In this document: positions 42,972-53,800 of the stretch, piece by piece
Layout of the letters: every line of letters begins with the position of its first letter
Position numbering within the stretch: the first letter of the stretch is position 1
Assembly (NCBI RefSeq): GCF_022965805.1
Contig: NC_133110.1
Location: forward strand, 34,596,317-34,660,316
DNA length: 64,000 bases
Origin: Primulina eburnea
Taxonomy: Eukaryota; Streptophyta; Magnoliopsida; Lamiales; Gesneriaceae
Direction of reading: 5' to 3'
Program-made: the position numbers and the translations under genes
Notes under the pieces: model-generated
Told to the model about the DNA's origin: nothing
Seen by the model: only the letters and a program-made list of their open reading frames with translations
The model's database searches: none

Positions 42972-44154
42972 TGTGAGAACCTGAAATTCCAGCAGTAGCA
43001 GCAGCTGGCCAATTTCAGTAGCAGCAGCTGGCCAATTTCAGCAGAAGCCAACAATTCCAGCAGCAACTCATATTTCAGAAGATGATATTTTCCAGCAGAC
43101 AAAATCCAGCAGACCGGATCCAGCAGCAGAAGAGCGAATTCCAGCAGACAGTTACTGATTCAGCTATTGAGTTGTAACTGAAGCATTTAACTCGAAATAA
43201 AGGCTGTTAGTGGAAGATTATGACCATTTATTTGGAAGACTAACAGTCAGAATCTTGCCTATAAATAACACTCTCAAATCTCTGAATTGGTGTTACACAA
43301 ATCTGAGATTATCATTTGAATTTCGAGCTAAGGGAGGGTGCTTATTTTCGAGCAGTAGAAACCAGTGGCAAGAACGAGCATATTCCAGACTTCTACCGAA
43401 ACTTTATTGCAAATTACGGTAAGTGGGCTTATGTATAAATATCTTGAAAACCGTTTGATGATTTCTGTTTTAAAGCAAAGTATATTCTTGAATCCTGTTA
43501 TCTGATTTCGAAGCACTGAAACTTAGTGAACTAATGGTAGGAATATATATTCTGAACATTACTGATTACTGGCCTCACCCCTTAGAGGAGAGAACATATA
43601 GGGGACTTATATCAGTTTAGCCATGAAATTCACGAATGTGCTCAGTGCTTATTTGATAAACTTCCGATTTCTGATTACTGAATACCGATTACTGATTTCT
43701 GAACATTGAACACTGATTTCTGTTATGAAAATAAGAATTTCTGTATATTTCCGTATTACTGTTCTGTATGAAAATGATTTCGAAAACTGGGAGTTATTCC
43801 CGCCCCTGCTTACTGAGTGACAATCATATCACTCACCCACCAAACCCATCTCAGATAAGAACGAGGAAGAGTTGATAGAAGAAGAGGAACAACGTCAGTT
43901 TTGGGGCTGGTGATGAAGATCGTTGTTCTTAGTTCTGATTTATGTTTTATTTTCCGCTGCATCTATTCAGATATTGTAATTTTATGGTTTTACATTTCCG
44001 TTGTAAAACATTTGTCATTGAGTTGTAACAGACAATGATTATTATGAATAAAATACGGATTTCTGAAATTCTGTACTTCTGAGGCTTGTTGTTTTCGAAT
44101 GTAATATTTGAGAGCAACGCCGGTGTCAACCAACCCCCGTCCCGGGTCGTGACA
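42972..44154 (+). repeat. 3' LTR of the chromovirus
   Basis: Same structure as the 5' LTR. It differs by point changes such as GTTAATGGC/GTTAGTGGA and GGACTGATAT/GGACTTATAT, and a CA indel in GAGTGACAATC. Confidence 0.93.
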
Positions 44155-44176
44155 ACAATAGAGCATAAAATAATTT

Positions 44177-44301
44177 AGACAAAAACTTGTGTGAGACGGT
44201 CTCACGAATCGTATTTTGTTAGACAGATCTCTTATTTGGGTCATCCATGAAAAAATATTGCTTTTTATGTTAAGAGTATTGCTTTTTATTATGAATATGG
44301 T
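44177..44301 (-). mobile_element. Truncated MITE of the GTGAGACCGTCTCAC family
   Basis: Starts with CAAAAACTTGTGTGAGACGGTCTCACG (minus orientation of the family) and runs to TTATTATGAATATGG, where the other terminus is missing. Confidence 0.75.
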
Positions 44302-44342
44302 TTATTATTTTATTTGATTAAGTCATATACATTATGAATATT

Positions 44343-44523
44343 GAGTGGATCTCATGTGAGACTATCTCACGGATCTCAATCTGTGATACGAGTCAATCCT
44401 ACCGATATTCACAATAAAAATTAATAGGATTAGCATAAAAAATAATATTTTTCATGAATGACCCAAATAAAATATATGTATCATAAATACGACCTATAAG
44501 ATCGCCTCACACAAATTTTTGCT
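44343..44523 (+). mobile_element. MITE of the GTGAGACCGTCTCAC family
   Basis: Family ends are present with a few changes. Flanks ATGAATATT and TTGAATATT match at 8 of 9 positions, an aged 9-bp duplication. Confidence 0.8.
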
Positions 44524-44704
44524 TTGAATATTACATATTATTTGAAATTTTATATCTCAGTTTATATTTTACATATTTGATTTTATAAAAACGTCTAATC
44601 AATTAAATAAATGACCTAATTTTATTGTTCAAGTAAAGCCCAATTCAAAATCGTCTCGAGCTTAAAATATTGACGCCCTTGATATTAATAAAATACTATT
44701 TATA

Positions 44705-44870
44705 TAGTAATAGATTTTTCATAATCTCACGGACGGAACAATCATGTCTATATTTATAATAAAAATAATATATTTGACACAAAAAAATAATACTTTTTCG
44801 TAGATAACTCATATAAAATATCGTTTCACAAAATTGATCCGTAAAATCGTCGCACATAAATTTTTGTGTA
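44705..44870 (+). mobile_element. Degenerate MITE of the same family
   Basis: Recognisable order CATAATCTCACGGACGG...AATAATACTTTTTCGTAGATAACTC...AAATTGATCCGTAAAATCG, strongly diverged. No target duplication recognised. Confidence 0.55.
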
Positions 44871-45412
44871 TATAAAATATGAGGTTTCCCAAGCCAAAAC
44901 AAAATAGAAAAGATATTATCTTGAAAATATATGTTTGGATAGAGGATCTAAAAAGATGTTTAAAACATCCAAAACCAGAGAACATGGGGCTTTGTTTGGG
45001 GATTTTATTGGAGAAAATATTTGGGGAATAAGTTGCATACCCTAAAAAATAAAATTAAATTTTTATTTTATCTTCATATTTTCCTGCACAATTCTTATTT
45101 GAAATCAATTTTTCTCTCAATTGATTTAATTATATGTATTATATCATATCCAAATATAAGTAAAGAAAATATTATATACATTGAATCCCAATCGCACACT
45201 TAGACAATTTTAATCTTTAATTTTTGCAATATAAGTAAAAAAAAAATATTATATATACATTTAAATTTATAAATTATGTTATAAAATAAATTTGAAATGA
45301 CAAAATTATGTTTGTATTTTATTTGAAAAACTAAAATAATCATATCATTACAAATTGAATTTGTAATGTAACGTGTAACGCTCGTTTAACATGCAATTTT
45401 ACCGGAAAATAA
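44871..45412. other. AT-rich spacer
   Basis: No gene or repeat family recognised between two MITE copies. Confidence 0.5.
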
Positions 45413-45421
45413 AATTTTTAA

Positions 45422-45592
45422 GGTAAAAACTTATGTGAGACGGTTTCACAGATCGTATTCGTGAGACCGATTTTTAATTTAGGTCACTCATTGAAAAATA
45501 TTACATTTTATGTAATTAATTTTTATTGTGAAAATGAATAGACCCGTCTGACAGATTATGATCCGTAAAACTGTATCAAATGAGAACCACTC
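45422..45592 (-). mobile_element. MITE of the GTGAGACCGTCTCAC family
   Basis: Minus orientation (GGTAAAAACTTATGTGAGACGG at the left). A perfect 9-bp duplication AATTTTTAA flanks it (45413-45421 and 45593-45601). Confidence 0.87.
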
Positions 45593-45848
45593 AATTTTTA
45601 AACAGAGATATATTTACTCATCATTTAAGAGTAGAATGTGTACAAGTACATGTATATATTATAAGCTCCATCCTCCCAAAAAAGACTACCAAAAAGAAAA
45701 AAAGACTGCGATTTACAATTACTATCACAAAACCTAAATCAAACACCATTTTTTATTATTTCCACAAAAGTGTAATTTGTTGTTTAGAGAGAGATTAAAC
45801 CTAAATCCCACTTAATTAGTTATTAACAACGACTTGATTAACAAAGTT

Positions 45849-46718
45849 TTACCAACCCAAAGATAGGGCAGCTTTGGTGTCGAGCCTCCATGCAAACCCT
45901 CCGCAGTTCATTCTCCATACGTCGCACGGCAGTGTCGACGAGCCTTTCTCCTTCCCGCACGTGACCACCCTCACCCGGCACGTGAACGCCGCCCACTCCG
46001 CCGGCAGCGTCACCCCCTCTTCCACCACCACCCGCACTATCACGTCCTCCTCCGCCACCATCCTCCTGTACGCCGCATTTATCCATCTCACGTTGTTCGA
46101 ACAGTCCGACACAAACCCAGGACACGTGTCCAGATCCAAACTCATCACCTTCTCCACGTCCGTACCCCCCAACACGACGTCGCACCCGTACCTGTCCAGC
46201 ACCCACCTGTCGGTGACGCGCTCCACCTTCACCCACGACTCCGCCACCGTCCGCCGTCCCAGAGGCGCCGTCGCGTCTTCCATCACGTGATCTGCGCTAG
46301 GAGTGATACGACCACCGACGTTCAGCCTCAAAGGAAAACGATCATCCCCCACTCTACTCACGCTCTCCTTCACAACCGGCGCCTCTGGCAGCAGAGGCAG
46401 AGTCTTAACAACCGTCTCCCCTCCGCCAAACGCGGTGACCTCCCGCGAAGGCCTCCGCTTCCTGCTGCCACTGCACCTCTTGTTCACTCTGCTGTAACTC
46501 TCCCCCTCTTTCACATTCCTCCTCTTCTTCCGCCCAGAAGAACTAACAGACGACGGCGGGCTGCTCTCCGGTACCACGCCGGCGGATGCAAACCCACCGG
46601 CGGAAGCTGGTTTCGGAGCTATAGGACGAAACCGGAGCATTATCCTGTCCACCTTGGACGCTACATCGTACGCACCCCCAGAGTACCTCGCTATACAACA
46701 CCCACCTCTCCCATCCAT
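45849..46718 (-). CDS. Uncharacterised plant protein, DUF7950-like, single exon
   Basis: A GC-rich frame of 289 codons in an AT-rich setting, starting MDGRGGCCIARYSGGAYDVA. The frame is open to 46733, but that codon is GTG, so the ATG at 46718 is chosen. Conserved-looking blocks are SKVDRIMLRFRPIAPKP near the N-terminus, a basic Ser/Arg region (GRKKRRNVKEGESYSRVNKR) that could be a nuclear signal, and a C-terminal domain of about 120 residues (WVKVERVTDRWVLDRYGCDV, LGGTDVEKVMSLDLDTCPGF, NNVRWINAAYRRMV, DVWRMNCGGFAWRLDTKAAL). I recall plant proteins with RIMLRFRPIAPKP and such a C-terminal domain as DUF7950. Function unknown. No transmembrane segment or signal peptide seen. The long plus-strand ORFs over it are GC-driven shadows. 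Confidence 0.85.
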   Translation of the reverse strand: MDGRGGCCIARYSGGAYDVASKVDRIMLRFRPIAPKPASAGGFASAGVVPESSPPSSVSSSGRKKRRNVKEGESYSRVNKRCSGSRKRRPSREVTAFGGGETVVKTLPLLPEAPVVKESVSRVGDDRFPLRLNVGGRITPSADHVMEDATAPLGRRTVAESWVKVERVTDRWVLDRYGCDVVLGGTDVEKVMSLDLDTCPGFVSDCSNNVRWINAAYRRMVAEEDVIVRVVVEEGVTLPAEWAAFTCRVRVVTCGKEKGSSTLPCDVWRMNCGGFAWRLDTKAALSLGW

Positions 46719-48121
46719 GGCTGCTTGCTCCACCTATGAAGCCCAATTTCTGGGGTATCTGGAAATAGTTAGAACTGAGGAAGCTAATTATACTGAAAGC
46801 GAGATGATTTGGTCCAAGGTTCGGCGTAAAGTGAGCCAGCCAATGGGAGCGTAAAGCAGTGTGGGGCCCAGATGGGCAGCCAATGGGAATGGAGTGAGTG
46901 GCGATCAATAGGGGGCACGTAGGGGGGAGGCATGGGGCTTCGTGTAAGGTGGAAATTCGAGAATAGTTGGACGTGGTCCAATGGGATTCGAGCACACCCG
47001 AGATTCCGCCACGTGGCCATGGATGATCGGATGGAGATCTACTTAAAATCTTTTTGGGGTTGGGTGGTTTCTATCTACCTATCATTCAATGATTCACGAG
47101 TTATTTGGCCATTCTCATGTATTTTGCTGATTTTAAATTTAAATTATGGTTGATTTTTTAATAAAATAATTTAATATATTGAACCGTTATTTTAATATAT
47201 TGAACCGTTATGTAAGTTGCCTATTTTAGAGATCGGATCAAAATTTAAGGCTGGAAATTGGGTACGAATAAAAATATATCAGAGGTTGAGTTGGATTCGA
47301 GATTAGAAAATTTTAATATATTTTTCCAATTTGATTCAAATAATGATCGGAAAACTATTCAAAAATAAATATTTGAAATATATAAAAATCGTAAAAAAAA
47401 CTCGTGAACTATCGAATAATATAATTTAGATTCGAGCTTGATTCGAACACATTCGAGTTCCTCTCAAATTCAATAATTTCGAACACAAACCAAATATTTT
47501 AGATCTTGTTCGAAAAACTCGAAAACTCACTCAATTCATTTACACTCAAATCAAAATACATATTCATCTTTCTCAAGGAAAAATCCAATATATAACAGTT
47601 TTTACTTTTTAAAATTGCAACATCGAAATAATTGACCAGCAAAGGAAATAAAATTCTCTCACAAAATTAGGTTGGATCAAACTATTCGGTTCATGCACCA
47701 CAATTCGATTTCAATGATTTTTTTCGAAATCGAATAAAAACATTCATATATACATTCATCAATGAGATGTTACAAGACGACCATTACGGCTACGCCTAGT
47801 TACGCAAACGTTCTTGATAGTCGATGCCATAAGAAGCTTGATTAAATTGCAACGACACTTGTTAGAGACTTAGTCTAGTTGCCAAAAAAAGAATAGATGA
47901 CACTTGTAATCTACGATAAATTAGCATAAATGACTCAGAGCTTACGTGAAGTCATTACATAATAAGCGTTAAATGTAGCACACTCTAATGTTGACTCTTT
48001 CGTTCATAGATATATTGGTTGTACCCCCAGTGAAAAAGAAGGGGCATAAGTAAGAGAGTAAATTCAAACTAAAGGTTTTATGTGTATCGAAGTTTCTAAG
48101 ATTTCTTGTGTCTGCATCTCA
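46719..48121. other. Intergenic region between two minus-strand genes
   Basis: The first ~300 bp is moderately GC-rich and is the likely promoter of the DUF7950-like gene, with CCAATGGG words near 46838-46990. Beyond 47100 the DNA is AT-rich. ATATTGAACCGTTAT is repeated at 47176 and 47203. No other gene recognised. Confidence 0.55.
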
Positions 48122-50393
48122 TCATCTTGTGGTGATCGTGATGGTCTTCCCGAGAACAAAGAAAACGAGGGAGAGCTCGATGAAGAAGATTGTGTTGATG
48201 AGCATCCGATCAACCATCCATCCAAAGATAGTAAACCCACCAGTGTTGGACTGCACATATGTAACTGCAAAGAATGTTGATGATGAGTGATTTGTAAGTT
48301 GGAGAGAAGCAAATACTTATGGCTGAGTTGCTATTTAATTGTAACACGGACAACATATGCAAAAATATTGAGCAACTTTAATTTAAGGATGAACTCTTTA
48401 AAATCGAGGGAGAAACATAGATAATGCCATTAGGCGGCATTTGGACTTTAGCCTTAATCAAGACTGCATGTGCTCACAACTGAGATTTAATCGATCACAT
48501 GAAAATTCGATATCGGGAAACAAATGTAGCATAGAAATATAAGTGTATAAACACGCACCAAAAGCTTGCCTCTTGTGATATGAAGAGGCAGAGGAGCTCA
48601 GCACTACATTTGTGGACAAAGGCATAAGATCAGCAGACTCCAAATCACTTTCTGAATAATTTACTGGTAATGAAACCGCAGGACGGGATAATTCAGGATT
48701 TTCACTGTTGCCTAGATATCCAGACCCCAAGGCATCATTAGAATTGCAAGTAACCATTGCATGCCACCTGCTAGCAACTGAACCAAGACTCTGGGCTCTG
48801 TGTGATATCTTTGCTGCTGCTGTTAGACAAAGAACTACTCCAACTAATTGAACAACAGATAGCAGCTGCATGAATAAACAAGTAAATGCGATAAAGCCAC
48901 CGAGTCATACTTCTTATTAAACTAAATTGCCATAAATGTTTCATGCTGTATAATATACTTTTGTATAAACACTCTGCTCAATCACGCAAGTAGAGATGAG
49001 CCAAGGGAGAAAACAAAATACGAAATTGAATTTACGCAACCCCTTGAATTTATTTCAGAGGAAAATCAGCTATTTCACTTTTCAGCAGTTTAAAAGCATG
49101 TAATACGTGGGTAGAAACCTAATTAAACCCAGGGACTTGAACTTATGACGATTTATCAAACATATCAGCTTTTCAAACCCTTGTTGCTTTGTAGTAAGAG
49201 CGAAGTTAATGAAATACACACCGCAAAATCACCTCCATTGATGAAGTTGATGATACCATGATTCTCTGTTGTCCGAAGCAGAGATACAAATTGACATGCT
49301 GTGACAATTAAGAATTCCAGCAGAAGAAAAACCCTGAACCTGTGGCTTATTTTCGATAAGTCATGTCTTAGATGCATGTGTTCTTCAATATAAACTGAAA
49401 CATCCAAATCCCTCTCAAGAACTTTCCCATAATTCTCGAAGTGTATCACTTGCAAATTGCCAACCAAATTGAACAGGCCACACCCTGCTAGAAAGACTAA
49501 CGTCGAATATGCCCAAGACAAAAGACAAGAGAAAAACGTAATGGCAGACAACCACCATGAATATTGATGTATATATAAGACGCGAGTAAGCTCACGGGCC
49601 ATCTTCAATAGAAAGCAGACTCCAAACCATGATGCCAGCAAGCAGTAAAAAACCTGCTCGACAAATTGATTGCAACATTCAACATAGGATGAGTTTGGTA
49701 GCAAACATGAAAAATAGTCAACAGAAACCAGCAATACAATTGTTTATATGAAACCAATACATCATCAATCAAAAAAGAAATGTTAGACAAAATAAATAGA
49801 ATCTTGGAGTGAATTGGAACTTCTTTTAAAAATAATGCATGCAATTCCGAATTTTTTATTATGATCGGATTACCGAAGCTTGATGCACACAACATGACTT
49901 CGAATTTAAGCTGAATAAAATATAACTCGAATTTGGAAGACCAATTACGAGGCAATCTTGTATACAAACAAGACCATGCGAGGTTTCCAAAAAAAAAAAA
50001 GAATCTTACACGAATTTTCTGAATGTATAGTTCGCGAAACTGCGCCAAGTGGCCGTGACACCTATCGACGAAGAGCGCCCTCCGCACGCCATACTTGCGC
50101 AGAGTTCCGGACACACAGAGAAGAGAAACAGCGGCGACTAGAGCCCGGAAAACAAGGATTTCAAGCTCGAAATCCTGAATTTCGTACCTTTCGCAGCCGG
50201 AGCACCGCGAGAACTCGATAGCGAGCAGCGGCAGCCCAACGGCGAGTAGAATGAACGCGATCCACGAGAGAATAGCCCGCAGCCAAGTGTACTGGCAAAA
50301 CCCGAGCAGTCGGAGGAAGGCTTCGAGCGATTTCAAGGATTTGTCGAGCTCCGCATCGCGGTCTTCCAGTAGGGGGACTTGAACATGCGCCAT
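48122..50393 (-). CDS. DUF3537 / gustatory-receptor-like (GRL) membrane protein, four exons
   Basis: Exons are 50393-50010, 49653-49222, 48865-48559 and 48264-48122. Introns start GTAAGA, GTGTGT and GTGCGT (minus strand) and end AGCAG, TGCAG and TGCAG; phases 0, 0 and 1 join perfectly into about 421 residues. Hydrophobic segments are WLRAILSWIAFILLAVGLPL, LVFRALVAAVSLLCVSG, YCLLASWFGVCFLLKMA, WWLSAITFFSCLLSWAYSTL, FRVFLLLEFLIVTACQFVSL, LLSVVQLVGVVLCLTAAAK and, in exon 4, LINTIFFIELSLVFFVLGK. That makes seven membrane spans. N-terminal soluble part includes LEAFLRLLGFCQYTWLRA and the last exon has TGGFTIFGWMVDRM. This layout and motif set match the plant DUF3537 family, structural relatives of insect gustatory receptors. 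Ligand and function are unknown. An upstream in-frame ATG is at 50444. Confidence 0.88.
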
Positions 50394-50482
50394 GATTGTA
50401 CAAGCGGGAATGCGCGGCGTACAAGTTTTCAGCCGAAAGTTCAACAGAGAGGAAAGTGGAAGGAAGGATAGACGGGTCCGCT

Positions 50483-50495
50483 CATATATATACGT
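50483..50495 (-). promoter_or_regulatory. Possible TATA box of the DUF3537 gene
   Basis: TATATATA on the minus strand about 90-100 bp upstream of the ATG at 50393, a normal distance with a short leader. Confidence 0.5.
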
Positions 50496-50651
50496 ATAAC
50501 ACGTGCTTCATCGACTAATTTAATATACACGCTTTTATTTTAAATTTGAATTAATTAATGATATTTTAAGTTTCAAATATTTAATATTGGTGTTTAAAAA
50601 AAATCTATTTAACATTGGTCAAAAATTGAAGATTTCGGTGATTTTTTTTAA

Positions 50652-50996
50652 GTCAAAAACTCGTCTGAGATAGTCTTACGGATCGTATTTTGTGAGACGA
50701 ATATCTTATTTAGGTCATCCATAGAAAAGTATTACTTTTTAGAGTGGTTCTCATGTAAGATCGTCTCACGGATACTAATATGTGGGACAGGTTAACCCTA
50801 TTCACAATAAAAAGTAATACTATTAGCATAAAAAATTATACTTTTTCATGGATAACTCAAAATAAAAGATCCGTCTCACAAATTCGACCCGTGAGACCAT
50901 CTCACACAAGTTTTTGCCTATTTTTTATGTTAAGATTAATACTTTTTATTCTGAATTTGACCTATCTCACCGATAAAGATTCGTGAGACCGTCTCT
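50652..50996 (-). mobile_element. Outer MITE, split by another copy of the same family
   Basis: Left part 50652-50741 reads GTCAAAAACTCGTCTGAGAT and on to GGTCATCCATAGAAAAGTATTAC. It continues after the inner element at 50919 with TTATGTTAAGATTAATAC and ends CGTGAGACCGTCTC. The right terminus is shortened. Confidence 0.8.
50742..50918 (+). mobile_element. Inner MITE nested in a relative
   Basis: 177 bp with ends GAGTGGTTCTCATGTAAGAT and CACACAAGTTTTTGCC. Flanks TACTTTTTA and TATTTTTTA match at 8 of 9. It inserted in opposite orientation into the outer copy. Confidence 0.83.
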
Positions 50997-51062
50997 TAAT
51001 ATTGGTGTTTAAAAAAAAATTATTTAACATTCGTCAAAAAATGAAAATTTTGGTGATTTTTT

Positions 51063-51994
51063 AATGAATATGGGATGTAAAAAAATTATTAAAATTAAAT
51101 TTTAAATTTTAAATCTCTGTCTCAAATTTAAAATTCAACTACAATTTTACTATTGGTGGTGAAGGTCGAATGGACCCACAAATAAGTTGGTAGTTGACAA
51201 ATGGACACAACAAAAATGGGCCTGCAAACGGGTCGGCCATTAGCAATTCAGACAATTATCTCTTTTAATGTCTTGTATTCGAGAATGAGACAATAAGGTC
51301 AATCTCAAATTATAAAATAAATGAATAAAATGCGAACTCGACACAACAAACAAACTCAAAACAAACTCGAAATAACCCGTAAAATCGACCCCTATCAATA
51401 TTTTCATACTAACATTTTTGTCCCCCCTCAAGCAATACAAGCTACAAGACGTAACAAAATATGAAAGTAAAATTTAATTCGGTGGCGATTTTTGGTTCAA
51501 ATTCATGCCTCAACATATTTTCTGAAATATTCGCAAAGATCAAAATACAAACGTCAGTTGTCGCAAACCCATAAAAATTTATACAAAATATTTTTGAATA
51601 GAATATGAATATGTGAGCTATGTTATTTTCTAGTAGCATTTATTCCAAATTGAATCAATTTATATAATTGCAAGACAACTTAATTGGCATTTTGGTGCAA
51701 GCAAATTTTTATACAATCTTGCTTCACTCCTTGCTAACTAGCAAACATAAATCAGCATGATTTTTTTATTTGGCTTTCTCTCACCTTACATTCTTTTGTA
51801 AGAAACTATTTTCACTAGTACAATTTAGATTCACGAATACATATATTCTCTTAGGTTTTGAATATTTTTTCTTTTAGTTTCATCTTTTGAAGGTATGATT
51901 ATGAGGCTCGATTGTAAAGATGAAGTTTCAAATGTGGTTTAGACCACTTGATTTTTTCATTCGGCTCAATGGGGTTGCAAGGGATTATATTTTT
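51063..51994. other. AT-rich intergenic DNA
   Basis: No gene or repeat recognised; short ORFs on the minus strand are AT-driven. Confidence 0.5.
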
Positions 51995-52168
51995 GGCAAA
52001 AACTTGTGTAAAACGGTTTCACGGGTTGAATTTATGAGACGGATCTCTTATTTGAGTCATCCATGAAAAAGTATAATTTTTTGTGCTAAGAGTATTACTT
52101 TTTATTGTGAATATGGGTAGGGTTGACCCGTCTCACAGATTAAGATCCATGAGATGGTCTCACATAAG
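51995..52168 (-). mobile_element. MITE of the GTGAGACCGTCTCAC family
   Basis: Minus orientation: GGCAAAAACTTGTGTAAAACGG at the left, CCATGAGATGGTCTCACATAAG at the right. No convincing target duplication. Confidence 0.78.
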
Positions 52169-52649
52169 ACCCACCCAATGAAGATTTCCTAAACAAATGG
52201 TAAAAAAAAATAGATTCGTGGATATGTAAATCATCAATTTATATATATCATCGGCCAAATATCAGCACAATATCTTCTCGAACTGAATTTTTAACACAAC
52301 TAAAAAATAACACGATGCAATTTTTTATGACAAATATTGAATGAAGGAAATGAACTCCTCTCTCCCCATACTAAACCGTGAGTTGTCCCAAATTTACTAG
52401 ACGACACACAAGACACGAATCAATTAAACACAAACAAATAAATTCAAGAACACTAAATTTAGGAAAAAAAAAGAAAAGAACTTGTCAGGTTGATTGTAAG
52501 GCAGTAGACTTGAGTATTTCGGATGAACATCAATCTTTTTTTTTTCTACGACGAGTGTTTTAGGCCACTGATCTAATATTTCTTCCAATGTACACACCTA
52601 GCATGGAAATTTAAGAGATTATACAACACCACGTATGGGTCTTAGTTGC
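52169..52649. other. Intergenic DNA before the copia element
   Basis: AT-rich, no gene recognised. The last 30 bp (ATACAACACCACGTATGGGT near 52621) recur in altered form at 59865, just beyond the copia element. Confidence 0.5.
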
Positions 52650-52654
52650 CTCCC

Positions 52655-53090
52655 TGTTGGTCCCACGTGCGGAATTTGAGATAATAAAAGCCGAAAATAA
52701 AGAATAAACTGGACACCGAGATTTACGTGGAAAACCCCTAAAAATTATTAGGGTAAAAACCACGGGCAAGATGAAAAGAATTTCCACTATAATATTTTGT
52801 GGTATACAACTCACTCACTGTGTTTCCAAAGAGAACACACACTCTCTTAATACAGGAGAACAAACACCTCACAAATATTATAGAACAAGCACTCAAATGC
52901 TTATAAGATGAGAGAAAACTCGAAGAAGGGATGATTTCAGAATGAAGGGGGGGAGCTCTATTTATAGAGCCCCTGACCGTGTGAACACGCGTTAAAAACG
53001 CGTTATCTGAATTTCCAGGAAATATCCGATGCATTGCATAGCCACACGTTTTTTTTCATTTAATGGTCCCCCCATCAATTTCTGCCGACA
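52655..53090 (-). repeat. 3' LTR of the copia element
   Basis: 436 bp. Minus strand starts TGTCGGCAGAAATTGATGGG and ends CGTGGGACCAACA. It holds a CTATAAATAG box (52969-52978) and repeated ACGCGTT words (52988-53005), likely promoter parts. Confidence 0.93.
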
Positions 53091-53104
53091 TTTCTCCCAC
53101 TTGG
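53091..53104 (-). other. Polypurine tract of the copia element
   Basis: CCAAGTGGGAGAAA on the minus strand, directly before the 3' LTR. Confidence 0.88.
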
Positions 53105-53414
53105 AGATTTGATTGAGAATCAAACACATCTCCACATATCCTTTCAATCTTGCCATTCTCTGCTGCTTACGTTTCTGCTAGACCACTTGAAGATCTACAC
53201 CACTCAAACTTATCAGTGTTCACTGGCTTGGTTAAAAAATCAGCTATGTTGTCCTTCGTATGGATTTTCTGCATATCCACGCTTCCTTCTTCTACTACTT
53301 CTCGTACAAAGTGAAATTGTACTCCAATGTGTTTCGTCCTGGAATGAAAGGCTGGATTCCTTGCGATGTGCAAGGCACTCTGACTGTCACAAAACAAAGG
53401 AACACTATCTTGTT

Positions 53415-53758
53415 TGTAATGCCCGAGAATTTAATTATTGTAATCTGATATGATTTACTGATTATGAATTGATGTAATTATAGCCGGGCCAGTTCGAGAT
53501 AAGATTTGAGCAAGTATATGAAATTATACAATTTGGGCCGAAGGTATAGCGCCCGGGCGAAAATGTTTGTCCGCCCGAGCGCCATTGAGTGTTGGTAGAA
53601 AGCCGAGAGTCCTTCGCCCGGGCGGAACTTTTTGTTCGCCCGAGCGCGCTTGAATAATTTGTGAGGGCCGAGAGTTCTCCGCCCGAGCGGAAACTTTTGT
53701 CCGCCCGAGCGAGTAACGTGTAGCTTGAAAGGCGAGCCACTTGGCCTATTGCATGTTC

Positions 53759-53800
<42 letters not shown>

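Larger units (their letters stand above)
35635..42976 (+). pseudogene. Chromovirus gag-pol, broken and interrupted
   Basis: gag starts at 35635 (MDGRPVRNNRNPRYGNRN, then a Gln run). It has WQRFREAFLRQYFP and the zinc knuckle CFRCGKMGHRIAQC near 36597. Protease has YVLFDCGATHSFMSK near 36800, with Cys after the Asp. Reverse transcriptase (37440-37900) has [11 protein letters not shown] solo LTR interrupts after DWPRPKNV at 38040; coding resumes at 40884. RNase H has [14 protein letters not shown] near 41090. Integrase (41650-42330) has [24 protein letters not shown] and [14 protein letters not shown] chromodomain-like end ([20 protein letters not shown], about 42825-42890) closes it at 42976. 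In-frame stops are at 36052, 36854, 37610, 37913 and 40979, with a frame change near 36345. Non-functional. Confidence 0.93.
32878..44154 (+). mobile_element. Chromovirus-type Ty3/gypsy retrotransposon with upstream coiled-coil ORF, interrupted
   Basis: LTRs of 1180 and 1183 bp (32878-34057 and 42972-44154) begin TGTGAGAACCTGAAATTCCA and end GTGACA or ATGACA. They show roughly 18 differences by eye. Flanks ATAAT and ACAAT match at 4 of 5. TGGTATCAGAGC at 34065 is a methionine-tRNA primer-binding site and GGAGGGAGGGA just before the 3' LTR is the polypurine tract. The interior encodes a coiled-coil ORF, gag with zinc knuckle, protease, reverse transcriptase, RNase H, integrase and a C-terminal chromodomain. 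A 2.84-kb solo LTR splits the coding region. Without that insertion the element is about 8.4 kb. Confidence 0.94.
50582..51062. repeat. 66-bp direct repeat flanking nested MITEs
   Basis: 50582-50649 and 50997-51062 both read TAATATTGGTGTTTAAAAAA, then TATTTAACATT, GTCAAAAA and GGTGATTTTT, with a few differences. They enclose the MITE pair exactly. The length is far above a target duplication, so either the locus was duplicated with the MITE between or the MITE was mobilised with flanking DNA. Confidence 0.8.

Noticed and set aside
45874..46739. Plus-strand ORFs of 138 and 150 codons
   Set aside because: GC-driven shadows of the minus-strand DUF7950-like gene, which has the conserved blocks.
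49958..50424. ORFs of 87 codons on both strands near the first exon of the DUF3537 gene
   Set aside because: Overlap the exon in other frames and have no membrane or domain features.
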